This document shows, in pieces, positions 25,550 to 33,872 of a stretch of DNA of 64,000 bases. Numbering within the stretch: position 1 is the stretch's first letter; each line of letters begins with the position of its first letter. Both the position numbers and the translations under genes were made by a program. The DNA lies in assembly GCA_027494165.1 (NCBI GenBank), contig JAOSJM010000001.1, positions 682,001 to 746,000 on the forward strand, given 5' to 3'. Source of the stretch: Acidimicrobiia bacterium. Lineage in GTDB: Bacteria > Actinomycetota > Acidimicrobiia > IMCC26256 > JAOSJM01. The notes beneath the pieces were generated by a model. That model was not told where the DNA came from. It was given only the letters and a program-made list of their open reading frames with translations, and did no database searches.

Positions 25550-25996
25550 CGTCGTCGCCACTGGGCCCGGGCCGCCGTCGTCGCGGTCGTCGTGGGCTCC
25601 AGCGTCCTCCCCTGGGTCCCGGGTGGGGAGAACAGAGCCGCGGCGCACGAGGGCGTTTTCTCGCTTCCTCCGGGGCCGTATTGCGCCGGGAACGGGTACG
25701 GCACCAACGACGTGGATGGCCGGGGCATTGGGTGAGCTCGGCCCGCACCGGGCTCGGTCAACCCTCGGGACCATGCGCGGTGCTCGTTCGCATGACAGGG
25801 AGTTACTGCTACGGGACCAACCCGCCGATCTGCCAGGCCAACATCGTCTGGACGGAATGGCAGTCGGCTGCCGCGCCCGGCCCTGTCCTCCAGCAGGTCG
25901 GACGGGTTCAAGGCGACGGAGAGCCAGCACCGGTTCTGCAACGGCCCGTGGTCCTGCGGTCCCGTCTACGGGGTGCTCACGAGCCATCCGCACTGA
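25546..25996 (+). pseudogene. Disrupted small exported Cys-containing protein
   Basis: No single frame is open, but three segments read as protein. Bases 25550-25732 give RRRHWARAAVVAVVVGSS, a signal-like start, then PPGPYCAGNGYGTNDVDG. The next frame gives SYCYGTNPPICQANIVWTEW. The last segment gives HRFCNGPWSCGPVYGVLTSH before TGA 25994-25996. A GTG at 25546 overlaps the lipoprotein stop. Both central pieces share CYGTN/GYGTN wording. Base composition is less GC-rich than the neighbours. Either several indels have accumulated, or this is a decayed acquired gene. Confidence 0.4.
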
Positions 25997-26039
25997 CCGC
26001 CGAGCGACCACTCTCCCTCGCCGGCCGGGGGCTCGCGGC

Positions 26040-27568
26040 TCAGGGGGCCTCGGGGTGGCGGAGGAGGTGCTTCATGACCTTGCCGGTGGCGTTGCGGGGG
26101 AGCTCCCCCACGAAGTGGACCTGGCGAGGCCGCTTGTAGTCGGCGAGGCGCGCCGCGCAGTGCCCGCGCAGCTCGTCGGCGGTGACCGGCGCGCCCTCGC
26201 GGGGCACCACGAAGGCGGCGACGTCCTCGCCGAGGACCGGGTGGGGGACCCCGACCACCGCGACCTCGGCGACGTCGGGGTGCTCGAGGAGCACGTGCTC
26301 GACGTCGGTCGGGTAGACGTTGTGGCCGCCCCGGATGATGAGGTCCTTCTTGCGGCCCACCAGGTAGAGGTAGCCGTCCTCGTCGAGGTGCGCGAGGTCG
26401 CCGCTGCGCAGCCACCCGTCCTCGGTCCAGGTGGCCGCGGTGGCCTCGGGGTCCCGGTAGTACTCCCGCTGGCGGCCGGGCAGCCGGGTGAGGAGCTCGC
26501 CGACCTGGCCCGCCGGCAGCTCCCGGCCCTCGTCGTCGACGATCCTGACCTCCATGGGCGGGAGGGGCCGGCCGACCGACCCGACCCGCCGCTCCGCCTC
26601 CTCCTTGGGGATCACGATGAAGGCCGGTCCGGCCTCGGTCATCCCGTAGGAGTTCGACACCGACGCGCCGGGTAGCCGCTCCTGGAGCCGGCGGAGGGTC
26701 GACGGAGACAGGGGGCGCTGCCGATCGACAGCATCACCAGGCTCCCGAGGTCGGCTTCGTCGAAGCGGGGGTGGGCGACGAGGAGCTCGGCCATCGCGGG
26801 CACGAGGAACGCCATGGTCGGCCGCTCCCGCTCGACGATCTCCAGCCAGCGGCCCGCGTCGAACCGGGCGAGGTACGCGCCGGTCATCCCCATCTTCATC
26901 GGGTTGTAGATGAACGCGATGCCCGCGAACGTGAACAGCGGCGCGCCGTGGAGCCAGAGGTCGCCGCTCCAGCGCGGCTCGTTGTTGGGGACCATGGCCA
27001 CGTTGGAGTGGCGGACCGCCACGCCCTTGGGGAGCCCGGTGGTCCCCGACGTGTACATGATGTCGGCGAGGTCCGGGAGGTCGGTGGGGACGTGGAGCTC
27101 GCTGCCGTCGGGGTCGAGGACGTCGTCCCACGCCTCGACGCCGGGGCCGCGGCCGCCGGCGCTCACGACGACGTCGAGCGACGGGACGCCGGCCCGGACG
27201 TCGAGGGCGGTCGGCAGCAGCTCCTCGCAGGTCAGCAGGCCCGAGATCCCGGCGTGGCCGAGGATCGTCACGAGCTCGGGGGACGACAGCCGGGTGTTGG
27301 TGGGGACGGCCACCGCCCCGGCGTTGTGCACCGCGGCGTAGGCCACGATCCAGGCCAGCACCTCGGTGCCCGGGAGGTAGATCGAGACCCGGTCGCCCCT
27401 GGCGATGCCCCGGGCCACCAGGCCCCGGGCCAGCCGGTTCGACCCGGTCTCCCACTCCTCGAAGGTGAGGGACCGCCCGCTCCCGAGGTCGCGGTACGCC
27501 ACCTCGCCGGAGTGGGTGCGCGCCATGAAGCGGAGCTGGTCCTCCTGCAGGTCCCCCCAGTCCGGCAC
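26040..27568 (-). CDS. Acyl-CoA ligase (AMP-forming), frameshifted
   Basis: About 509 residues after correction, from GTG 27568. N-terminal part: PGTEVLAWIVAYAAVHNAGA and P-loop YTSGTTGLPKGVAV. C-terminal part in the next frame: SNSYGMTEAGPAF, RSGDLAHLDEDGY, GRKKDLIIRGGHNVYP and the catalytic Lys in RNATGKVMKHLL. The break falls in the G5 run at 26711-26715, where one more base joins LVMLSIGSAP to LSPSTLRRLQE. All catalytic motifs are present, so a sequencing error is the simplest reading. A truncated SDR gene precedes it. Confidence 0.82.
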
Positions 27569-27570
27569 GG

Positions 27571-27732
27571 TCAGGACCCGAGGCCCATGGGGAGGATCCC
27601 CGGAGAGCGCCCGGCCGGCGGCTCGCTCACCACGATCCGGGTGCCGTCGGCCGCCGGCGGGAGGGCCCCGCCGCGGCCGATCCCCCGCCCGGCCCCGGTG
27701 ACGATCGCGATCCTGCCGTCGGTCGAGCCCAT
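27571..27732 (-). pseudogene. SDR N-terminal remnant
   Basis: 53 codons from ATG 27732 encode only the start of a short-chain dehydrogenase: RIAIVTGAGRGIGRG (cofactor loop) and ADGTRIVVSEPPAG (second strand). It then stops directly before the acyl-CoA ligase. The catalytic Ser, Tyr and Lys are missing. It looks like a 5' remnant left by a deletion that fused this promoter region to the ligase. Confidence 0.6.
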
Positions 27733-27830
27733 CCGACCCCCTACCATCGGGGCACCCGCCGGCGCCCGATCCGGTGCGCCGGGCAGCATGTCCCAATCGT
27801 CCCGGACCCGTCAAAGGGGTCTCCACCGCC

Positions 27831-28487
27831 GTGATCGTCGACCTCCACGCCCACACCACGCCCCGCTCGAACTGCAGCCGGACGACGCTGGAGGAGCTCG
27901 TGGCGTCGGCTCGCGCCCGGGGCCTCGACGCGCTGTGCATCACCGAGCACGACGTCACGTGGCCCGACGACGAGCTGGCCGAGGCGTCGCGGGCGCTGGG
28001 CTTCACGCTGATCCCGGGGGTGGAGCTCACCACCGACGTGGGTCACGTGCTGGCCTTCGGGCCCCTGCGCAAGCCCCTGTGGCTCGGCTACCGGTTCGAG
28101 GAGCTGGTCGAGGAGGTCGAGGGCACCGGCACCGCGCTCGTGCTCCCGCACCCGGTGCGGCGGGTGGCCGGCGAGCGGGCTCTCCGGGGCGGGCGGACCC
28201 CGCCGGCCCCCGAGGTCGTGGCGGCGTCGTTCGCCTGGTCGGCGGTGCACGCCGTGGAGGCGGTGAGCACCCAGACCACGCCGTTCGAGCACGAGCTCAC
28301 CGCCGCGGGCCTGGCCGTCGTCCCCCGGCCCAGCGTCGGGGCGAGCGACGCCCACGGCCCGGGCCTGGCCGGTGCCTACGCCACCCGGCTCGTCCGGCGG
28401 GTGTCGGGCGCGGTCGAGCTGGCCGAGGAGATCCGGGCCGGCCACGTCGTGCCGGTGGCGCTGGAGTCGCCGACGGCGGCGACCTGA
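27831..28487 (+). CDS. PHP-domain phosphoesterase-like protein
   Basis: 218 residues from GTG 27831 (AAAGGGG upstream). Metal-binding PHP motifs in order: VDLHAHTTPRS (HxH), ITEHDVTW, PGVELTTDVGHVLAFG, VLPHPVRR and VGASDAHGPG. PHP proteins hydrolyse phosphate esters of small molecules or nucleotides using a metal cluster. The substrate is not evident. It is divergent from the ligase/SDR-remnant unit. Confidence 0.82.
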   Translation: MIVDLHAHTTPRSNCSRTTLEELVASARARGLDALCITEHDVTWPDDELAEASRALGFTLIPGVELTTDVGHVLAFGPLRKPLWLGYRFEELVEEVEGTGTALVLPHPVRRVAGERALRGGRTPPAPEVVAASFAWSAVHAVEAVSTQTTPFEHELTAAGLAVVPRPSVGASDAHGPGLAGAYATRLVRRVSGAVELAEEIRAGHVVPVALESPTAAT

Positions 28488-28511
28488 CCGCCCGTCGAGC
28501 CAGGGTGCCCC

Positions 28512-29075
28512 TCAGAAGCACTCGAGGCCGAGCTCGTCGACCACGTCGGGGGGCGGGTCGATGCAGCCGACGCCGGAGGTCCCGATGTCGACGAGCACCC
28601 ACGTGTCGCCCTCCCGGTGGAGGACGACGTAGGCACCGTCGACCGTGACGCCGGGATGGGGGACGATCCAGGCCGAGGCCCAGGTGGGGTCGCTCGTGGC
28701 GAAGCGGACGTCCTCGACGTCGTACCGGTCGCTCGGCACCGCGGAGGTCATGTCGCTCGCCTTCACGGCCTCGACGATCTCGGCCACGTCGTCGCGTGGT
28801 GGCGCGGTCTCCGGGGTGGCCGTGGTCGGGGGTTCGGTGTCGGCGGTCGCCGTCGTGGAAGACACGGTCGTGGGCGGGCGCGCGGACGTCGGGGTCGGGG
28901 GCCGCGAGGTCGAGGTCGTCGACGACGTGCTGGCACCGGCCGTGGACGGCGCCACCGTCGACGCGCTCGTCGGGCCGTCGTCGTCGCCGCACGCAGGCGC
29001 GGCGAGGAGGACGAGCGCGGGGACGACCAGTCGTCTCCAGCCTCTCCCCGACCCGCGGAGCCTCACGACCGGCAC
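28512..29075 (-). CDS. Putative lipoprotein, paralogue A
   Basis: 187 residues from GTG 29075. The signal LVVPALVLLAAPACGDDDG with lipobox is followed by a ~60-residue Thr/Ser/Pro-rich linker and a globular C-terminal domain. That domain contains DPTWASAWIVP, AYVVLHREGDTWVLVD, GTSGVGCIDPPP and a final LGLECF. The two C-terminal Cys residues may form a disulphide. The domain is unknown to me. It is a tandem paralogue of the next minus-strand gene. Confidence 0.7.
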   Translation of the reverse strand: MPVVRLRGSGRGWRRLVVPALVLLAAPACGDDDGPTSASTVAPSTAGASTSSTTSTSRPPTPTSARPPTTVSSTTATADTEPPTTATPETAPPRDDVAEIVEAVKASDMTSAVPSDRYDVEDVRFATSDPTWASAWIVPHPGVTVDGAYVVLHREGDTWVLVDIGTSGVGCIDPPPDVVDELGLECF

Positions 29076-29130
29076 CTCCCGCTCGACCTCTCGCCTCGGT
29101 GACCTTCCCTGATCGGCAGGGCCGGCGGCC

Positions 29131-29682
29131 TCAGGAGCAGTCGAGGCCGATCTCGGCCACGACCTCGGGGGGCGGGCCCACGCATCCCACGCCCGACGTA
29201 CCGAAGTCGACGACGGCCCACACGCCCTCCTGCTGGTGGAGGACGACGTAGAGGGGGTCGAGGGTCAGCTCCGGCTCGGGGACGAGCCGGGCCGACGCCC
29301 AGGTCGGGTCGGCGGAGGCGATCCGCACGTCGGTGACCCGGAACTGGTCGGGGGTGAGGTCGAGCTCGCCCGCCAGCGTCGCCAGCACGCCCTGCGCGAT
29401 GGCCCGCTCCTCGTCGGGCGCCCCCGGGCCCGGGCTCGTGGTGCTGCCCTCGGTGGTGGTGGTGGTGGTGGTGCTCGTCGTGGACGCGGAGGTGGTGGGT
29501 GTGCTCGCGGTCGTCGAGGAGTCCGAGGTCGGGCCGTCGTCGTCGCAGGCGGGGAGGGCCAGGGCGAGGAAGGCGGCGGCGGTGACGAGCAGGGGCGCGG
29601 CATCGGTGGGACCTCCGGTTCGCCGGCGGCGTCCGACCCAGCTTGCCCCACCGGGGCCGGGACCGGCCGCATCCGGTGGCAT
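29131..29682 (-). CDS. Putative lipoprotein, paralogue B
   Basis: 183 residues from ATG 29682 (start not certain). Signal APLLVTAAAFLALALPACDDDG, then a Thr-rich linker with a run of Thr residues, then the same C-terminal domain as paralogue A: DPTWASARLVPEPE, LYVVLHQQEGVWAVVD, GTSGVGCVGPPP, IGLDCS. The paralogues differ mainly in the linkers and in the helix before the domain. They are probably surface-anchored proteins with flexible stalks. Confidence 0.7.
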   Translation of the reverse strand: MPPDAAGPGPGGASWVGRRRRTGGPTDAAPLLVTAAAFLALALPACDDDGPTSDSSTTASTPTTSASTTSTTTTTTTEGSTTSPGPGAPDEERAIAQGVLATLAGELDLTPDQFRVTDVRIASADPTWASARLVPEPELTLDPLYVVLHQQEGVWAVVDFGTSGVGCVGPPPEVVAEIGLDCS

Positions 29683-29754
29683 CCGGGCCCGGGCGCCGTT
29701 GACATCTCGGGGCCCGGGGCGTCTCATGGACGCACCGAGCCAGGAGGTGGGGGG

Positions 29755-30324
29755 ATGAGCCTGGACCTTCCCGAGGTGCACGCCCGGGCCCTCGTCGTGA
29801 CGCGCGGGACGGTGGCCGGGGTACGGCCGGACCAGTGGGGGAACGACACGCCCTGCCCCGGGTGGACGGCTCGCGACCTCGTCAACCACGTCGTGGCCGG
29901 GAACCTGTGGGTCCCCGAGCTCGCCGGTGGCCGGACCATCGAGGAGGTGGGCGACCGGCTGGACGGCGACGTGCTGGGCGACGACCCCCTCGCCGCCTAC
30001 GACGACTCGGCCAAGCAGGCTTCCGACGCGTTCTTCGTCCCGGGCGCGATGCAGGCGATGTGCGCGGTCTCGTACGGCCCGGTGCCCGGTTCGGTCTACG
30101 CGGGGCACCGGTTCATCGACGTGCTGATCCACGGCTGGGACCTCGCCCGGGCCACGGGCCAGGCCGCCACGCTCCCGTCCGACTTGGTGGAGGCGTGCTG
30201 GGCCGTGGTCGAGCCCCAGCGCGAGATGTTCGCCGGCAGCGGCGCGTTCGGCACCGGGGTGGAGGTCGGTCCCGATGCCGATCGCCAGGAGCAGCTCCTG
30301 GCGGTGCTCGGTCGCCGGGCCTGA
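29755..30324 (+). CDS. TIGR03086-family protein (mycothiol-dependent isomerase-like fold)
   Basis: 189 residues from ATG 29755 with AGGAGG 8 bases upstream. The DinB/MDMPI four-helix pattern is visible: DTPCPGWTARDLVNHVVAGN near residue 35, YDDSAKQASDAF, and GHRFIDVLIHGWDLARATGQ near residue 130. His residues in these three segments fit the family metal site. Some relatives use mycothiol. Its last ~24 codons are repeated downstream in a tandem duplication. Confidence 0.82.
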   Translation: MSLDLPEVHARALVVTRGTVAGVRPDQWGNDTPCPGWTARDLVNHVVAGNLWVPELAGGRTIEEVGDRLDGDVLGDDPLAAYDDSAKQASDAFFVPGAMQAMCAVSYGPVPGSVYAGHRFIDVLIHGWDLARATGQAATLPSDLVEACWAVVEPQREMFAGSGAFGTGVEVGPDADRQEQLLAVLGRRA

Positions 30325-30517
30325 TCCCCCACGGCGGACCTCGGACGGTCCGGGTGGCCAGGGCGTCGGGACCCTACCGGGGTGGAGGTCGGTCCCGATG
30401 CCGATCGCCAGGAGGAGCGCCTGGGGGTGCTCGGTCGCCGGGCCTGATCCGCGGCGGGCGGGTCGCCGGACGGTCGGGACGGTCCGGACGGTCCGGGTGG
30501 GCAGGGTGTCCGGACCC
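30253..30517. repeat. Tandem duplication (~124-bp unit) of a gene 3' end and the following promoter region
   Basis: Copy 1 (30253-30376) contains the last 24 codons and stop of the TIGR03086 gene plus spacer up to GGGACCCTA. Copy 2 (30377-30517) repeats this with a one-base deletion in the codon part and an extra GGACGGTC-type insertion in the spacer, ending GGACCC just before the -10 of the hisN-like gene. Confidence 0.75.
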
Positions 30518-30523
30518 TAGAGT
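30518..30523 (+). promoter_or_regulatory. -10 element TAGAGT of the hisN-like gene
   Basis: TAGAGT ends 6 bases before the ATC codon at 30530, the position expected for a leaderless start of transcription. An in-frame TAG at 30518-30520 rules out any earlier start. Confidence 0.5.
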
Positions 30524-30529
30524 GCGGTC

Positions 30530-31300
30530 ATCGACGCCGACCTCGACCTCGCCCTCTCCCTGGCCGACGTCGCCGACGCGCTCACGACCGGGCGCTTCCG
30601 GGCGGCCGACCTCGTCGTCGAGACCAAGCCCGATCTCACGCCGGTGACCGAGGCCGACCGGGCGGTGGAGCGTGAGCTGCGGACCCGGATCGCCGCCGCT
30701 CGTCCCGGCGACGCGGTCGTCGGGGAGGAGTACGGCAGCGAGGGCGACGGCGCCCGCCGGTGGATCGTCGACCCCATCGACGGCACGAAGAACTTCGTCC
30801 GGGGCGTGCCGGTGTGGGCGACGCTCGTGGCGCTCGAGGAGCACGGCGTGCTGAACCTCGGCGTCGTCTCGGCGCCGGCGCTCGGCCGGCGCTGGTGGGC
30901 CGCCCGCGGGGAGGGCGCCTTCGCCAACGGGGAGCGCATCGGCGTCTCGAGGATCCCGGAGCTCGGGGACGCGCACCTCGCGTACGACGACGTCCCGGGC
31001 TTCGAGGCCCGGGGGCTGGGGGAGCGGTTCCTCGCCCTGGCCCGCCGGTGCTGGCGGTCCCGGGGCTTCGGAGACTTCTGGTCGCACGTGCTCGTCGCCG
31101 AGGGGGCCGTCGACGTCGCGGTCGAGCCGGAGGTGAGCGTGTGGGACCTCGCCGCCCTCCAGGTGATCGTGGAAGAGGCCGGGGGCCGGTTCACGGACCT
31201 GTCGGGCGTCCCCCGCCCCGACGGGGGCAGCGCCGTGTCGACGAACGGTCTGCTGCACGACGCGGTCCTCGCCGCCCTCGGCGTCCCCCTGCATCCCTGA
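30530..31300 (+). CDS. hisN: Inositol-monophosphatase-family protein, probably histidinol-phosphatase
   Basis: About 256 residues if read from ATC 30530. The first normal start in frame is GTG 30644, which would remove the conserved VETKPDLTPVTEADRAVE segment, so the real start is probably earlier. Metal motifs: GEEYG, VDPIDGTKNFVRGVPVW and VSVWDLAALQVIVEEAGG. The wording around VPVWATLVALEE resembles mycobacterial HisN more than generic inositol phosphatases. The product would dephosphorylate histidinol phosphate; other sugar phosphates are possible. Either the start is a rare AUC, or an ATG has been misread. Confidence 0.75.
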   Translation: MDADLDLALSLADVADALTTGRFRAADLVVETKPDLTPVTEADRAVERELRTRIAAARPGDAVVGEEYGSEGDGARRWIVDPIDGTKNFVRGVPVWATLVALEEHGVLNLGVVSAPALGRRWWAARGEGAFANGERIGVSRIPELGDAHLAYDDVPGFEARGLGERFLALARRCWRSRGFGDFWSHVLVAEGAVDVAVEPEVSVWDLAALQVIVEEAGGRFTDLSGVPRPDGGSAVSTNGLLHDAVLAALGVPLHP

Positions 31301-31435
31301 CCGTGCGCGGGTCCGCACCTAGGGTGGGAGCCGGTCGGGTCCCCGGCCCGGCGCCTTCTCCGCGAATCTGGCTCATCCGGTACGGAAGGTGCGAGACTCC
31401 CTCGGGCCGTGGGTGGAAGCGAGCAGGGGTCGGGC

Positions 31436-32740
31436 ATGGCTGAGGTGACCGTCGGCATCGACATCGGGTCGTCGTCGGTGAAGGCGCTCGCGGTCGACGG
31501 TGACGGCGAGGTGCTGGGCAGGGTCCGGGTGCCGCACCGGCTCGGCGTGCCGGCGCCCGATCGCATGGAGCACGACGCCGCCCGGGCCTGGCGGCGGGGG
31601 CCCCGCCGGGCGTTCCGGGCGTTCCGGGACCTCGCCCCCCGAGGGGTCTGCGTCTCCGCGATGGTGCCGTCGGTGACCGCGGTCGACCGGCGGGGCATCC
31701 CCCGCACCCCCGGCCTCCTCTACGGCGACGCCCGGGGACGGACCGGCCGCGAGGACGTCCTGGGGGAGGCCGGGGAGCTGATGGGATTCCTCACCTGGAC
31801 GGCCCGCGAGGCCCCCGACGCCCACGGCTACTGGCCCGCCCAGGCCGTCGCCAACCACGCGCTGGCCGGCGAGGCCGTGCTCGACACGACCACCGCCGTG
31901 ACCGCCTACCCGCTCTTCGACCTGGTGGGCTGGGACGCCGCGCTGCTCTCGCGGACCGGCGCCCGCGTGGAGCAGATGCCGCGCGTCGCGCCGAGCGGGC
32001 AGCCGGCGGGCCGCGTCGACGACGCGGTGCTCGAGCCGGGGACCATCGACGCCCTGGCGGAGCAGCTCGTCGCCGGGGCCGACCGCGCCGGCGACGTGCT
32101 CGTGGTCTGCGGCACCACGCTCATCGTGTGGGTGGTCCGCCCCGACGAGCACCAGGTCCCCGGCTACCTGTGCGTTCCCCACACCACCCCGGGCCTGTGG
32201 CTCTCCGGTGGGCCGAGCAACGCCGGTGGGCTCTTCCTCGACTGGTCCCGGAGGTTCCTCGCGCGCGCTCGCCGGCCCGTGGACCCGGCGAGGGTCCCGG
32301 TGTGGGTGCCGTACCCGAGGGGCGAGAGGGTCCCGCTCCACGACCCGCGACGGCGCGGCCAGCTCGTCGACCTCGACCTCACCCATGACGCCGCCGCGCT
32401 CCACCGGGCCGGGTTCGAGGCGGCCGGCTTCGTGACCCGGCGGGTCGTGGAGGCCTCCGGCGTCGCCGCCCGCCGGATCGTCGCCGTCGGCGGGGGGACC
32501 CGGGTCGACGAGTGGATGCAGGCCCTCGCCGACTGCACGGGCCTTCCGGTCGACGTGGCCGCCGTCCCCGAGGGTGCGGCGCGCGGAGCGGCGTTCCTGG
32601 CCCGGGTGGCCGCCGGGCTCGAGTCGAGCCCGACCGACGCGGCCCGCTGGGCCCGCACCGGCCGGACCGTCGAGCCCGACCCCGCCTGGGAACAGGCCGT
32701 GGCCGATCGGTACGGCCGCTTCCTCGAGGTCGCGGGCTGA
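31436..32740 (+). CDS. FGGY-family carbohydrate kinase
   Basis: 434 residues from ATG 31436; GTG 31409 is an in-frame alternative. The ASKHA kinase layout is clear: GIDIGSSSVKALAVDGDGEV at the N-terminus, a middle segment TTLIVW, GGPSNAGGLFLDW, and the C-terminal adenosine motif IVAVGGGTRVDEWMQALADC. Family members phosphorylate sugars or polyols such as xylulose, glycerol or ribulose; here the substrate is not apparent. It is somewhat shorter than typical xylulokinases (~480-500). Confidence 0.82.
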   Translation: MAEVTVGIDIGSSSVKALAVDGDGEVLGRVRVPHRLGVPAPDRMEHDAARAWRRGPRRAFRAFRDLAPRGVCVSAMVPSVTAVDRRGIPRTPGLLYGDARGRTGREDVLGEAGELMGFLTWTAREAPDAHGYWPAQAVANHALAGEAVLDTTTAVTAYPLFDLVGWDAALLSRTGARVEQMPRVAPSGQPAGRVDDAVLEPGTIDALAEQLVAGADRAGDVLVVCGTTLIVWVVRPDEHQVPGYLCVPHTTPGLWLSGGPSNAGGLFLDWSRRFLARARRPVDPARVPVWVPYPRGERVPLHDPRRRGQLVDLDLTHDAAALHRAGFEAAGFVTRRVVEASGVAARRIVAVGGGTRVDEWMQALADCTGLPVDVAAVPEGAARGAAFLARVAAGLESSPTDAARWARTGRTVEPDPAWEQAVADRYGRFLEVAG

Positions 32741-32842
32741 CCGCGGGGCCGGGGCCCCCATCCCCCGGGACCCCGTCCCGAGGAGGGCTATGCTCCGGCG
32801 CCCCCCGGCGGGGCCATCGCGTCGCGGAGAAAGGGGTCACCG

Positions 32843-33463
32843 GTGGCTGCTCGTCGCTTCCTCCTGGTGTTCGTGCTCGTGTCGACGGCGTTCGTCGCCT
32901 CGTCGTGCGGAGACGACGACGGCGGCGGCAGCGCAGGCCGGGACGGCTCGGTGGCCGCCTCCGGCGGCGAGAGTGGCGGTGACGAGAGCGGCGGTGACGA
33001 GAGCGGCGGTGACGAGAGCGGCGGTGACGAGAGCGGCGGGGGCGGCCTCGACGACGGGTGCGCGCTCGTCGCGCAGGCCGACGCCGAGGCGCTCTTCGGC
33101 GAGCCCGCCGAGCCTTCCGACGACGCAGGCACCTCCGTCCAGCAGTTCCTCGTCGGGTCGTGCATCTGGCAGAGCCCCGACGGCCCCGAGGGCGAGTTGA
33201 CCCCCCAGCACCTGCTCCAGTTCCACGTCTGGGACGGCGAGCAGTTCTACGGCGGCGATGCCGGGGTGTACGACGACCCCGAGCCGATCGACGTCGGCGA
33301 CCGGGGCTTCATCGCGGTCTCCGACGCCGGCATCTCCCTGCAGTTCGTGCAGTCGGGCAAGACGGTCTCACTCGACTACAGCCTGCTCTTCGCCGACCGG
33401 AGCATCGCGTCGAGCGCCGGAGCCGTACAGGAGCTGGCCGCCAAGGTGTCGTCCCTGCTCTGA
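32843..33463 (+). CDS. Putative lipoprotein with ESGGD repeats (DUF3558-like)
   Basis: 206 residues from GTG 32843. The signal RRFLLVFVLVSTAFVASSCGDDDG has a good lipobox. A low-complexity stalk with four ESGGD units follows. The C-terminal domain begins DGCALVAQADAEALFGEP and has SCIWQSPDGP and FIAVSDAGISLQFVQSG, resembling the DUF3558 group of actinobacterial lipoproteins with a conserved Cys pair. A -10-like TATGCT precedes the gene. Function unknown. Confidence 0.68.
   Translation: MAARRFLLVFVLVSTAFVASSCGDDDGGGSAGRDGSVAASGGESGGDESGGDESGGDESGGDESGGGGLDDGCALVAQADAEALFGEPAEPSDDAGTSVQQFLVGSCIWQSPDGPEGELTPQHLLQFHVWDGEQFYGGDAGVYDDPEPIDVGDRGFIAVSDAGISLQFVQSGKTVSLDYSLLFADRSIASSAGAVQELAAKVSSLL
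32969..33040 (+). repeat. In-frame 15-bp tandem repeat (ESGGD)
   Basis: Four full units of GAGAGCGGCGGTGAC (the first with one substitution) and a partial fifth. The number of units is likely to vary between strains without shifting the frame, altering only the stalk length of the lipoprotein. Confidence 0.8.
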
Positions 33464-33609
33464 CCCCTCGCCCTCCGGGCTCGTCCCGGTTTCCCGGTCG
33501 GCCCTCGCCGGTGGCCGCCGTGAATCGCCGGGGCCGCCCTCCGTCTCTCTCGCGGTGGGGCGGTGGCGGGGTAGCGTGAAGCCGTCGAGGCGCAGGGGGA
33601 GGGCGAGAC

Positions 33610-33822
33610 GTGGCGCTGCGGATCGAGGTCGACCGGGACGTGTGCATGGGCTCGGGCAACTGCCTGTTCTGGGCCCCCGGCGTGTTCGACCAGGACGACG
33701 ACGGGATCTCGGTGGTGAAGGACGCCGGTGGCGAGCCCGAGGAGAAGGTGGTGCTCGCGGCCCAGGGCTGCCCGACCCAGGCGATCTCGGTGTTCCGGGA
33801 CGGCGAGAAGATCGCCCCGTGA
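33610..33822 (+). CDS. Single-cluster ferredoxin (3Fe-4S type)
   Basis: 70 residues from GTG 33610; GGGGGAGGG is 9 bases upstream and a -10-like TAGCGT is at 33572-33577. The cluster motif C-x5-C (CMGSGNC) with a distal GCPTQ lacks the second Cys of a 4Fe-4S site, so a 3Fe-4S cluster is expected. Such ferredoxins usually pass electrons to cytochrome P450s or Rieske oxygenases. No such partner or reductase is encoded in the window. Confidence 0.87.
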   Translation: MALRIEVDRDVCMGSGNCLFWAPGVFDQDDDGISVVKDAGGEPEEKVVLAAQGCPTQAISVFRDGEKIAP

Positions 33823-33872
33823 GCCCGCCCGGCCGGCGCGCCGCCGTGCCCGTCGCGCGGCCGGGCTGACCG

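Noticed and set aside
29699..29734. TTGACA followed by CATGGA as the promoter of the TIGR03086 gene
   Set aside because: Spacing and the -10 are poor; the gene has a strong AGGAGG site and its promoter cannot be placed with confidence.
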